60,359 bases of DNA from positions 1 to 60,359 of the forward strand of contig JBNKIR010000005.1 in NCBI GenBank assembly GCA_050290785.1. Reading direction: 5' to 3'. The position numbers and the translations under genes were made by a program. This stretch comes from JAAGZL01 sp050290785. Its GTDB lineage: Bacteria; Pseudomonadota; Gammaproteobacteria; Chromatiales; Chromatiaceae. Below the pieces are notes generated by a model. That model was not told the DNA's origin. It saw only the letters and a list, made by a program, of their open reading frames with translations, and did not search any database. Positions 18,103-26,367 of this stretch are shown piece after piece (the stretch's first letter is position 1; each line of letters opens with the position of its first letter).

Positions 18103-19746
18103 TCAAGAGCGCATCTTCTTACAGTGATCGATGAGGGCTGCGGTGGAACTGTCGTGCTCCCCAACAGCAACATCACCCTGCAACTCCGGCAGTATCACGT
18201 TGGCCAGCTGTTTGCCCAGCTCCACCCCCCACTGGTCGAAGGAGTTCAGATTCCAGATCACCCCCTGCACAAAGATCTTGTGCTCGTACAGTGCGATCAG
18301 TGAACCCAGGCGCCGCGGGGTAAGTTTATCGATCAGCATGGTGTTGCTGGGACTGTTACCTGGAAACTGCTTATGGGGCAGCAACGCCTCCACCCTCTCC
18401 TGTTCAATACCGGATGCCTCCAGCTCCGCCCTGGCCTCCTGCCTGGTCTTGCCATGCATCAGGGCCTCGGTCTGGGCCAGACAGTTGGATAACAGTTTTT
18501 CATGTTGATCGCCCAACTCGTTGTGACTCTGCACCGGCACGATAAAATCCGCCATGATCATCTGGGTACCCTGGTGGATCAGCTGATAGAAGGCATGCTG
18601 CCCATCGGTGCCGGCCATACCCCAGAGCACCGGACCGGTGCTGTAATCCACCGGACGCCCATCTCTGGTCACCTGCTTGCCGTTACTCTCCATGTCCGCC
18701 TGTTGCAGATAGTCCGGCAACAGTTGTAGATACTGATCATAGGGGAGTATGGCGTGAGTGGCCGCACCGGCGAAGTTTATATACCAGACCCCGAGCAGCG
18801 CCAGAATAACCGGCATGTTCTGTCCCAGGTCGGCACTGCGAAAGTGCTCATCCATGGCATGGGCACCCTCCAGCAGTTCATAAAACCTCTCCATGCCCAC
18901 GGCCACGGCGATGGGCAGCCCAATGGCGGACCAGAGGGAGTAACGACCACCGACCCAACTCCAGAACACGAACATATTATCCGTATCGATACCGAAGGCG
19001 GCCACCGCCTCCCTGTTGGTGGACACGGCCACAAAATGGCGGGCAATGGCCCGTTCATCTTTCAGGGTATCCAGGCACCAGGCACGGGCGGCATGGGCGT
19101 TGGTGAGGGTCTCCTGGGTGGTGAATGTCTTGGAGGCCACGATAAACAGGGTGGTCTCAGGATCGAGCGGTTTCAGGGTCTCGATCAGGTGGGTGGCGTC
19201 CACATTGGAGACAAAGTGCACCCGCAGCCCAGGTGACTGATAGTGACGCAGTGCCTCGCACACCATCAGTGGTCCCAGATTGGAACCGCCGATACCTATG
19301 TTCACCACATCGGTTATGGACTTGCCGGTATGACCCCTCCACTCACCGCTGCGAATCCTGTTGGAGAAGAGCTCCATCTGCGCCAGGACGGCATTCACCC
19401 CCGGCATGACATCCTCGCCACCAACCAGGACCGGCCTGTTGGAGCGGTTACGCAAGGCCGTATGCAGTACCGATCTCCCTTCGGTATTGTTTATGGGTTC
19501 ACCCGTAAACATCCGCTCCCGCCAGCCTGGAACATCCACCGTCCTGGCCAGTTGCAGCAGCAGTTCCATGGTATCTGCGGTGATACGGTTTTTGGAGTAA
19601 TCCAGCAGTATCCCGCATTCGGTTATTGCGAACCGTTTACCCCTGTCCGGATCTGCGGCAAACAGTTCCCGCATATGGGTCTGCCGTATCTGCGACCAGT
19701 GTCGCTCCAGCTCCTTCCACTCTGTTAAACCGGTAACTGATGTCAT
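18103..19746 (-). CDS. pgi: Glucose-6-phosphate isomerase
   Basis: 547 residues, the usual length. It interconverts glucose-6-phosphate and fructose-6-phosphate. Motifs: VVNIGIGGSNLGPLMVCEAL, FIVASKTFTTQETLTNA, and a C-terminal QWGVELGKQLA with the catalytic Lys region. It is divergent from glgA across about 110 bases. Its placement between glgB and glgA links central hexose phosphates to the glycogen genes. About 230 bases between it and the ATPase/STAS-like gene hold no gene beyond the TTGTCAA boxes. Confidence 0.96.
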   Translation of the reverse strand: MTSVTGLTEWKELERHWSQIRQTHMRELFAADPDRGKRFAITECGILLDYSKNRITADTMELLLQLARTVDVPGWRERMFTGEPINNTEGRSVLHTALRNRSNRPVLVGGEDVMPGVNAVLAQMELFSNRIRSGEWRGHTGKSITDVVNIGIGGSNLGPLMVCEALRHYQSPGLRVHFVSNVDATHLIETLKPLDPETTLFIVASKTFTTQETLTNAHAARAWCLDTLKDERAIARHFVAVSTNREAVAAFGIDTDNMFVFWSWVGGRYSLWSAIGLPIAVAVGMERFYELLEGAHAMDEHFRSADLGQNMPVILALLGVWYINFAGAATHAILPYDQYLQLLPDYLQQADMESNGKQVTRDGRPVDYSTGPVLWGMAGTDGQHAFYQLIHQGTQMIMADFIVPVQSHNELGDQHEKLLSNCLAQTEALMHGKTRQEARAELEASGIEQERVEALLPHKQFPGNSPSNTMLIDKLTPRRLGSLIALYEHKIFVQGVIWNLNSFDQWGVELGKQLANVILPELQGDVAVGEHDSSTAALIDHCKKMRS

Positions 19747-19854
19747 ATCTGTTAGTTTTTTAATTCACAGGATTTAGAATTATTTTTCACTTTATTCAAT
19801 TCACGGGTTAAAGTATATCCATTGCGAAGAATAAAACAGCTCTACAGCCACAAT

Positions 19855-21372
19855 ATGACCGGTCGCTCTACTTACATCAGCGGGAATCCCCCAAAAAAGA
19901 TACTGTTTGCCGCCAGTGAGGCCCAACCCATGATCAAGACGGGTGGTCTGGCCGATGTGGCTGGCAGCCTGCCCAAGGCCCTGGGGGAGATGGGTATGGA
20001 TGTACGTGTGGTGCTGCCCGCATATCCGCAGGCGGTGGAACGGGCCATACCGCTGAAGACAGTAGCCACGATCAGGATTGCAGGCAGCGCAGAACCGGTT
20101 AGGGTCCTGGAGAAGAAGACGGATGAGAAGATACATGTATATCTGATCGATGCCCCCAGCCTGTTCGGCCGTCCCGGCAATCCGTACACCGAGGCATCCG
20201 GACGCCCCTGGGGTGATAATGCTCAACGCTTTGCCGGGTTCTGCCGCGCCGTGGTCAGGATAGCCATGGATCAGGCCGGTTTGGGTTGGTGCCCGGACGT
20301 GGTGCACTGTAACGACTGGCAGACAGGATTGGTCCCGGCCCTGCTGGCCCAGGAGTGGGATCGACCGGCCACCATATTCACCATCCACAACCTCTCCTAT
20401 CAGGGGGTGTACGACCGCTCCACATTCACACAACTGATGTTGCCGGATCGACTATGGTCCCACGACGCACTGGAGTTCCATGACAACTTCTCCTTCATCA
20501 AGGGCGGACTGGTATTCGCCGACTGGATGACCACAGTGAGTCCGACCTATGCCGAAGAGATACGCACGGCGGAATACGGTTACGGTCTGGAAGGATTGCT
20601 GAAACATCGCGCAGACAGATTGACCGGTGTACTCAACGGCATCGATTATCAGATCTGGAACCCCGCCACCGATAGGCATATCGACCAAAACTTCGATACC
20701 CACAGCTTCCATGATAAACAGGCCAATAAGCTGGCCCTGCAAAAGGAGCTGGGCCTGGAGGAAAACCCCGATGTCATGCTGTTCGGCAACATCGGGCGCA
20801 TGGTGGAACAGAAAGGGATAGATATGATCATAGATATCCTGCCTAAGATTATGCAGAAAGACGATATCCAACTGGTCATACTGGGCAGTGGCGAGGAACA
20901 TCTGGAACACTCCCTGGAGATCGCCGCACAAAAATACCCGGGACGCTGCGTGGTGAGGATCGGCTATGACGAACATCTGGCCCACCGTATCGAGGCCGGA
21001 AGCGACTGTTTTCTGATGCCATCCCGCTTTGAACCCTGCGGTCTGAATCAGCTGTACAGCCTGCGCTATGGCACGGTACCCGTAGTCACCCGTACCGGTG
21101 GGCTGGCGGACACCGTAACAAATCTTGACCCATCATCCATGCTGGACAACACGGCTACCGGCTTCGTCGCAGAAAGACCCGATGCGGAATCTCTGCTTGA
21201 TGCGGTTGAACGTGCTGTGGCGTACTATCGCCGTCCCGGCCAGTGGTGGGAAAAACTGGCCGTACACGGAATGCAGCTGGATTTCAGTTGGGACTCCAGC
21301 GCTGCACACTATCTGGAGATATATGACAGGGCTATGGACTCTCCGGCGAAAAACCCTGTGGCGGCGGCATAA
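19855..21372 (+). CDS. glgA: Glycogen synthase (ADP-glucose type)
   Basis: About 505 residues from the ATG at 19855; a TTG at 19822 would add 11 residues. It is a GT5 transferase moving glucose from ADP-glucose to glycogen ends. The N-terminal KILFAASEAQPMIKTGGLAD holds the ADP-glucose-binding KTGGL motif; VVHCNDWQTGLVPAL, FTIHNLSYQG and the C-terminal PSRFEPCGLNQLYSLRYG with the GT-B catalytic Glu region follow. It is the last step supplied by the glg genes of this window. It ends at a hairpin that also serves the convergent pan operon. Confidence 0.96.
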   Translation: MTGRSTYISGNPPKKILFAASEAQPMIKTGGLADVAGSLPKALGEMGMDVRVVLPAYPQAVERAIPLKTVATIRIAGSAEPVRVLEKKTDEKIHVYLIDAPSLFGRPGNPYTEASGRPWGDNAQRFAGFCRAVVRIAMDQAGLGWCPDVVHCNDWQTGLVPALLAQEWDRPATIFTIHNLSYQGVYDRSTFTQLMLPDRLWSHDALEFHDNFSFIKGGLVFADWMTTVSPTYAEEIRTAEYGYGLEGLLKHRADRLTGVLNGIDYQIWNPATDRHIDQNFDTHSFHDKQANKLALQKELGLEENPDVMLFGNIGRMVEQKGIDMIIDILPKIMQKDDIQLVILGSGEEHLEHSLEIAAQKYPGRCVVRIGYDEHLAHRIEAGSDCFLMPSRFEPCGLNQLYSLRYGTVPVVTRTGGLADTVTNLDPSSMLDNTATGFVAERPDAESLLDAVERAVAYYRRPGQWWEKLAVHGMQLDFSWDSSAAHYLEIYDRAMDSPAKNPVAAA

Positions 21373-21403
21373 AAAAAGGGGACGTATCTATAGACACGTC
21401 CCC
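21371..21403 (-). terminator. Hairpin terminator of the pan operon, AAAAAGGGGAC repeat family
   Basis: Arms GGGGACGT (21378-21385) and ACGTCCCC (21396-21403), preceded on the plus strand by seven A. Read leftwards this is a GC-rich stem followed by seven T, a typical intrinsic terminator for panBCD. The A-run touches the glgA stop. The same AAAAAGGGGAC opening recurs at 52153. Confidence 0.75.
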
Positions 21404-21436
21404 TCAGGTATCTTTAATAGGCCGTAAACCTGAGGC

Positions 21437-21817
21437 CTATGCCACCTGGGTCGCTATGGCATCCCCGGTGCGTATCACCACATTATGCTCATTCAGATAT
21501 ACCAGGCTCGGCTTATAACTGGCGGCCGCCTCCTGATCCATGCCGGCATAGGCACAGATGATCACACGGTCACCCGGGTTGGCCTTATGGGCCGCAGCGC
21601 CGTTCACAGAGATTATCCTGGAACCGGCCTCCGCCTCAATGGCATAGGTGGTAAAGCGCTCACCATTTGCGATGTTATAAATCTGAATCTGCTCGTAGGG
21701 TAGAATTCCAGCCAGGTCCATCAGGTCCCTATCTATCGCGCAGGATCCTTCATAATCCAGTTCTGCATGGGTAACGCAAGCACGGTGCAACTTGCATTTG
21801 AGAACGGTTAACTGCAT
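21437..21817 (-). CDS. panD: Aspartate 1-decarboxylase proenzyme
   Basis: 126 residues. A pyruvoyl enzyme making beta-alanine from aspartate for pantothenate. The self-cleavage site is visible as YEGSCAIDRDLMD, where Gly-Ser is cut to form the pyruvoyl group. Also typical are YEQIQIYNIANGERF and NGAAAHKANPGDRVII. Last gene of the leftward pcnB-folK-dNK-panB-panC-panD series, 51 bases after panC, followed by the hairpin terminator. Confidence 0.97.
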   Translation of the reverse strand: MQLTVLKCKLHRACVTHAELDYEGSCAIDRDLMDLAGILPYEQIQIYNIANGERFTTYAIEAEAGSRIISVNGAAAHKANPGDRVIICAYAGMDQEAAASYKPSLVYLNEHNVVIRTGDAIATQVA

Positions 21818-21868
21818 CTGGTAATAGCTCCTAAATAAATCCTAATAAATCAGGCGCGTAATTATGCT

Positions 21869-22753
21869 CTATCCGCGGCCATTCATCAAACCAGATCTGG
21901 CATCTGGCGCTAAAACCGAGAGATTATCGATCAGACGCGCCCTGCCAAGATATGCCGCTGCCACAATAACTAGACCCCGGTCCCCAGCCGCAGGTTCCGC
22001 GAGATCATCCGCCCTGCGTATAGTGTAATAATCCGGTCTGAACCCTGCATTTTCAAGGTGTTGCCGGGCATCCGCCTCAAGTTTAGCGTAATCTTCCGCC
22101 CCTGCCTCTATCTCATCCGCCGTGGAGCGCATAATCCGATACAGCTCCGGGGCCTGCTCCCTCTCCTGGGTGGTCAGATAGCCGTTGCGGGAGCTCATGG
22201 CTAGGCCATCCGCTTCCCGCACGGTGGGTACACCTATTATCTCAACCGGGAGACAGAGATCTGAGACCATGTGCCGGATCACCATAAGTTGCTGATAGTC
22301 CTTTTGCCCGAACAGGGCGACATCCGGCTGCACCATGTTAAAGAGCTTGCAGACCACGGTGGCCACCCCCACGAAGTGTCCCGGTCGGGAGGCGCCGCAC
22401 AGGATATCCGAGAGTTCCGGCACATCTACCCTGGTCTGAAGCCGCTGCGGACGGCTGTATACCTCATCAACAGTCGGGGCGAACAGGAGATCGGTACCGC
22501 TCGCCTCCAGGGCGGCGGAGTCATGTTGCATGGTCCTGGGATAGCTTTCGAAGTCCTCCCCCACACCGAACTGCAGCGGGTTTACAAAGATGGTCACCAC
22601 CACACGATCCGCCACCTCTCTGGCCTGGCGCACCAGGGTCAGGTGTCCTGCGTGCAGATTGCCCATGGTCGGAACCAGGGCGATGCGCTCTCCGGCCATA
22701 CGCCACGCCCTGACCTGCCGACGCAGATCAACGATGGTATCCAGAGTGATCAT
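21869..22753 (-). CDS. panC: Pantothenate synthetase
   Basis: 294 residues. It condenses pantoate and beta-alanine with ATP via a pantoyl-adenylate. It has the HIGH-type motif PTMGNLHAGHLTLV, FVNPLQFGVGEDFE, FGQKDYQQLMVIR and the KMSKS-like MSSRNGYL. Its ATG overlaps the panB stop by 4 bases (22750-22753), so translation is probably coupled. Confidence 0.97.
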   Translation of the reverse strand: MITLDTIVDLRRQVRAWRMAGERIALVPTMGNLHAGHLTLVRQAREVADRVVVTIFVNPLQFGVGEDFESYPRTMQHDSAALEASGTDLLFAPTVDEVYSRPQRLQTRVDVPELSDILCGASRPGHFVGVATVVCKLFNMVQPDVALFGQKDYQQLMVIRHMVSDLCLPVEIIGVPTVREADGLAMSSRNGYLTTQEREQAPELYRIMRSTADEIEAGAEDYAKLEADARQHLENAGFRPDYYTIRRADDLAEPAAGDRGLVIVAAAYLGRARLIDNLSVLAPDARSGLMNGRG

Positions 22754-23547
22754 TTATAGCTCTCGTCCAGGCTCGGGTAGGATCCGTCCTTGACCGCCTT
22801 TACATACGCCTCCAGGGCCTCCTTGACCGTGGCGGCCTGTTGCATGAAATTGCGGCTGAACTTGGGGAGATAATCGGTGCTGATACCCAGCATGTCGTAG
22901 ATGACCAGCACCTGACCGTCGGTCTCGACACCGGCCCCGATGCCGATCACCGGGATATCCAGGGAGTTGGAGATATCTGCCGCCAACCCCCGGGGGATGC
23001 ACTCCAGCACCAGCATCTGGGCCCCGGCCTGCTGTAGGGCCAGCGCATCCTCCTGCATGATGCGTGCTGCCTCCATATCCTTACCCTGTACCCTATATCC
23101 GCCCAGTTTATGCACCGATTGCGGGGTTAGACCCAGATGGGCGCAGACCGGGATGCCGTTGGCGGTAAGCTCCCGCACCGTGTTGAGCTGGGTGGACCCG
23201 CCCTCCAGCTTGACCATGTGGGCCCCGCCCTCCTTCATCAGCCTGGCGGCGCTCTCCAGGGCCTGGTTGGTGGTGCAGTAGCTCATGAACGGCATATCGG
23301 CTATCAGAAAGGCCCTGGTGCGCGCCCTGGCAACATTTTTCGTGTGGTATACGATCTCATCCACGGTCACCGGCAAGGTGCTCTCCTGCCCCTGGATCAC
23401 CATCCCGAGAGAATCCCCCACCAGCAGCACCTCCACCCCGGCCGACTCGATCAGTCGGGTAAAGCTGGCGTCATAGCTGGTCAGCACGGCGATCTTCTCG
23501 CCCTGACGTTTCATCTCGTGCAATCTGTTTATCGTGATATCTGACAT
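22750..23547 (-). CDS. panB: 3-methyl-2-oxobutanoate hydroxymethyltransferase
   Basis: 265 residues. It adds a hydroxymethyl group from methylene-tetrahydrofolate to ketoisovalerate, the first pantothenate step. Motifs: AVLTSYDASFTRLIESAG, LLVGDSLGMVIQGQ, GGAHMVKLEGG, AHLGLTPQSVHKLGG and VIGIGAGVETDGQVLV. It starts 57 bases after the deoxynucleoside kinase gene and overlaps panC. Confidence 0.97.
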   Translation of the reverse strand: MSDITINRLHEMKRQGEKIAVLTSYDASFTRLIESAGVEVLLVGDSLGMVIQGQESTLPVTVDEIVYHTKNVARARTRAFLIADMPFMSYCTTNQALESAARLMKEGGAHMVKLEGGSTQLNTVRELTANGIPVCAHLGLTPQSVHKLGGYRVQGKDMEAARIMQEDALALQQAGAQMLVLECIPRGLAADISNSLDIPVIGIGAGVETDGQVLVIYDMLGISTDYLPKFSRNFMQQAATVKEALEAYVKAVKDGSYPSLDESYK

Positions 23548-23604
23548 TGCGGCCCTTCAGCCTCCCTATGAGTCTGTGCCCGATTCCGGTATTACATGGG
23601 GTAA

Positions 23605-24264
23605 TTAAAGCAGTAGCGGTCCTGGATTGAAATAGTGCTTGCCGCTGCGGACGCTACATATCTGCTCCAGGAGTATCTGGTAGTCCTCTTCCCGTTCCAC
23701 CGGGTTGATCTCGGCAGCATTGATAATCAGCAGCGGTGAGGCGTCATAGTGATGAAAGAACTCGGCATAGGCGTCACCCAGCCGTTGCAGATAGTCCAGG
23801 CTCATGCCCATCTCACTGGCCCTGGAACGTCCGCGTATCCGTCGCTGCAACACCTCGGCCGGGGCCTGCAGATAGACCACCAGATCCGGGACCGGCGCCT
23901 CCGGATTCAGCTTCTCAAACACCTTCTCGTACAGCTCCAGTTCATCTTTGTCCAGATTGAGATGGGCAAAGATCCTATCCTTCTGCAGCATGAAATCCGC
24001 CACCATGGCGCTATGGAACAGGTCCCGGTTTCTCAATTCCTGTAGCTGTTGACTGCGTTGAAACAGAAAGAAGAGCTGGGTGGGGAACGCCGCCTTCTGC
24101 CCATCCTGATAGAAACGCTCCAGAAAGGGGTTCTCTTCCGGCAGTTCCAGCAGGGTGCCACAACCGAAGCTATCCGCCAGACGATTGACCAGACTGGTCT
24201 TGCCAACCCCGATCGGTCCCTCAACCACCACATAGCCAGGAGGCGTTAACTCTTTGTAACTCAT
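23605..24264 (-). CDS. Deoxynucleoside kinase family protein
   Basis: 219 residues of the dCK/dGK fold. The P-loop GPIGVGKTS is near residue 17. LPEENPFLERFYQDG, AFPTQLFFLFQRSQQL and the lid-like RRIRGRSRASEMG follow. The family phosphorylates deoxynucleosides with ATP; the substrate is unknown. This gene commonly sits between folK and panB in gammaproteobacteria. Its start overlaps the folK stop by 4 bases. Confidence 0.9.
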   Translation of the reverse strand: MSYKELTPPGYVVVEGPIGVGKTSLVNRLADSFGCGTLLELPEENPFLERFYQDGQKAAFPTQLFFLFQRSQQLQELRNRDLFHSAMVADFMLQKDRIFAHLNLDKDELELYEKVFEKLNPEAPVPDLVVYLQAPAEVLQRRIRGRSRASEMGMSLDYLQRLGDAYAEFFHHYDASPLLIINAAEINPVEREEDYQILLEQICSVRSGKHYFNPGPLLL

Positions 24265-24779
24265 ATTCTTTTCAACTCGTGGGCAGAGCTCTTTTCTATT
24301 AGATCTGCGAGGGCACCATGTCCGGGAATCTGCAGATCCGGTGCTATCTCATATAACGGGTATAGGACAAATGGTCGCTCATGCATGCCTGGATGGGGCA
24401 CCTTTAAATCCACCGTATCAATTATTGTTGCGCCATATAGTAACAAATCCAAGTCCAGGGTTCGCGCCCCCCAGTGCCCATCCCTGACACGACCATGAAC
24501 CGATTCAATACCGTGCAGTTCTTGCAACAGATCCTCAGGCCCTAGCATGGTATCGATCCTTGCTGCCGCATTCACATATTCCGGTTGATCCATCCCCCCC
24601 ATGGGAGGGTTCCGGTAGAGGCCGGAACGGCTGACCAATGAGGTGTCAGGCAACCTGTCCAGCTCCACAAGCGCACGGCTAACCTGATCCACCGGATCAT
24701 CCATATTGCTGCCAAGGCCGATATACGCGGCCACCATATCACTATTTTTGTCCATGGGATATATGGTGTTTCCCCGCAT
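24261..24779 (-). CDS. folK: 2-amino-4-hydroxy-6-hydroxymethyldihydropteridine diphosphokinase
   Basis: 172 residues from 24779; a shorter start at MDKNSDMVAAYIGLGSN or MVAAYIGLG is possible. It transfers pyrophosphate from ATP to the pterin in folate synthesis. Family motifs are YIGLGSNM, SRSGLYRNPPMGGMDQPEYV and the metal/ATP-binding RTLDLDLLLYG, then VPHPGMHERPFVLYPL. It lies 6 bases after pcnB. Confidence 0.95.
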   Translation of the reverse strand: MRGNTIYPMDKNSDMVAAYIGLGSNMDDPVDQVSRALVELDRLPDTSLVSRSGLYRNPPMGGMDQPEYVNAAARIDTMLGPEDLLQELHGIESVHGRVRDGHWGARTLDLDLLLYGATIIDTVDLKVPHPGMHERPFVLYPLYEIAPDLQIPGHGALADLIEKSSAHELKRI

Positions 24780-24785
24780 CCAAGA

Positions 24786-26126
24786 TCACCCGCCGTTGCC
24801 AGGGTCCTGGGTGTCCGGAGTGCGTCTCCTGCGTCGCCGCCTGGGCTTTTTGACCTTAACCATCCTGTTGCGCCCCTCCTGATTCAGCTCCTGAAATTCG
24901 GTCCACCACTTGGCCAGCTCCGGATCCGCCTCCCCCGATTCGGCCCGCAACAACAGGAAATCATAGGCGGCCCGGAAACGTGGATGGTGCAACAACCTGT
25001 GGGGCCGCTTGCCCTCCCTCTGTTCGAATCTGTGCTGCAGGCACCAGATATCACGCATCTGCAGGCTAAAGCGTTTTGGAATGGAGACGATCTGGATCTG
25101 TCCGGACAGGATCGCCGATGCCGCATCCTGCATCGCCGGATAGGGGTTTTCTCCGGTAGAGATAATCTCCTCGGCCAGTCTGCGCACCGGCTCCCACAGC
25201 AGAACCGCAAACAGAAACGCCGGTGTGACCGGCTTGTCCTCCTCCACCCTGGCATCGGTATTCTTAAGACCGTTGGCCACGAAGGTGATGGGAAACATGT
25301 TCTCTTCGTGGGTGAGACACTCATCGGTCGCCGGGAACAGACGACCGAACAGGTCATAGTGGCGCAGCTTTTCGAACGCCTGCAATCCTGTGCCGTGCAG
25401 AAACAGCTTCAGAACCTCCTCGAACAGCCTGGCCGGGGGGATATCCTCCAGCAACCCTCCCAGCCGGAAGATCGGCTCTTCACACGCCTGATTTATGCCA
25501 AAACCCAGCTTGGAGGCGAATCTCACGGCACGCAGCATACGCACAGGATCTTCACGGTAACGCTGCTCCGGGTCCCCCAGCAGCCGCAAGACGCACGAGT
25601 TGAGGTCCTGCATGCCGTCGACATAGTCGACCACGGAGAAGTCGTCGATGTTGTAGTAGAGGGCGTTTACCGTAAAATCCCGGCGCAGGGCGTCCTCCTC
25701 TATGGTACCGTAGACATTGTCCCGCAACAGCCTGCCGTTTTCGGTCTCATGCTCACCGTCATCCGATTCCAACTGCCCGGCCCGGAATGTCGCCACCTCT
25801 ATCACCTCACGCCCGAAATATACGTGGGCCAGACGAAACCTGCGTCCGATCAGGCGACAGTTACGGAATACCCTTTTCACATCTTCGGGATGGGCATCAG
25901 TGGCGATATCAAAATCCTTGGGTTCACGCCCCAGCAACAGATCACGGACACCACCACCTACAAGATAGGCCTGATATCCTGATTTTCTTAATTTATACAA
26001 TACGTTAAGCGCACTTTCGCTTATATTGGAACGCGAGATATTGTGCTCGGAACGGGAGATGATGGTTGGATTAACGATGGTACTGTCCTTTAAACCTGTT
26101 TTAATACGTTTATGGCCTGGTGCCAT
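24786..26126 (-). CDS. pcnB: Poly(A) polymerase I
   Basis: 446 residues. A class II nucleotidyltransferase adding poly(A) to RNA 3' ends, which promotes decay. The head domain shows YLVGGGVRDLLLGREPKDFD with the catalytic DFD, then RRFRLAHVYFG and RRDFTVNALYYN. The C-terminus is strongly basic (KVKKPRRRRRRR), as usual for PcnB and useful in RNA binding. It is first of the leftward folK-pan series and divergent from the tRNA gene. Confidence 0.95.
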   Translation of the reverse strand: MAPGHKRIKTGLKDSTIVNPTIISRSEHNISRSNISESALNVLYKLRKSGYQAYLVGGGVRDLLLGREPKDFDIATDAHPEDVKRVFRNCRLIGRRFRLAHVYFGREVIEVATFRAGQLESDDGEHETENGRLLRDNVYGTIEEDALRRDFTVNALYYNIDDFSVVDYVDGMQDLNSCVLRLLGDPEQRYREDPVRMLRAVRFASKLGFGINQACEEPIFRLGGLLEDIPPARLFEEVLKLFLHGTGLQAFEKLRHYDLFGRLFPATDECLTHEENMFPITFVANGLKNTDARVEEDKPVTPAFLFAVLLWEPVRRLAEEIISTGENPYPAMQDAASAILSGQIQIVSIPKRFSLQMRDIWCLQHRFEQREGKRPHRLLHHPRFRAAYDFLLLRAESGEADPELAKWWTEFQELNQEGRNRMVKVKKPRRRRRRRTPDTQDPGNGG

Positions 26127-26175
26127 ACATTATTAAAATCGACCCTATTTTAATAAAAAAAGCCCTAGCTGTATC

Positions 26176-26203
26176 TTGAGACTAATCCTGGCATGCGTAT
26201 AAT
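26176..26203 (+). promoter_or_regulatory. Sigma-70 promoter of tRNA-Glu
   Basis: TTGAGA (26176-26181), 16-base spacer, TATAAT (26198-26203), about 20 bases before the tRNA. Five of six and six of six matches to consensus. Confidence 0.75.
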
Positions 26204-26223
26204 ACACATCCTCACGCCATTAC

Positions 26224-26299
26224 GCTCCCTTCGTCTAGTGGCCTAGGACGCTGGCCTCTCACGCCGGTAACAGGGGTTCGAGTCCCCTAGGGAGTACCA
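26224..26299 (+). tRNA. tRNA-Glu (anticodon CUC)
   Basis: 76 bases including an encoded CCA. The acceptor stem pairs GCTCCCT with AGGGAGT; the anticodon stem CTGGC/GCCGG holds loop CTCTCAC with CTC as anticodon; the T arm is GGGG-TTCGAGT-CCCC. The body closely follows bacterial tRNA-Glu (CTTCGTCTAG start, GGTAACAGGGGTTCGA). It has its own promoter and terminator. A UUC-decoding tRNA-Glu must lie elsewhere. Confidence 0.95.
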
Positions 26300-26304
26300 A
26301 CTGT

Positions 26305-26333
26305 AAAAGGGCCTACCGTAAGTAGGCCCTTTT
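26305..26333 (+). terminator. Intrinsic terminator after tRNA-Glu
   Basis: Perfect stem AAAAGGGCCTAC / GTAGGCCCTTTT with loop CGTAA, ending in a T-run. Only 5 bases past the tRNA. Confidence 0.9.
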
Positions 26334-26367
26334 GTTATTACGGGCTGCAGCAGCAGCGAAAATATAC

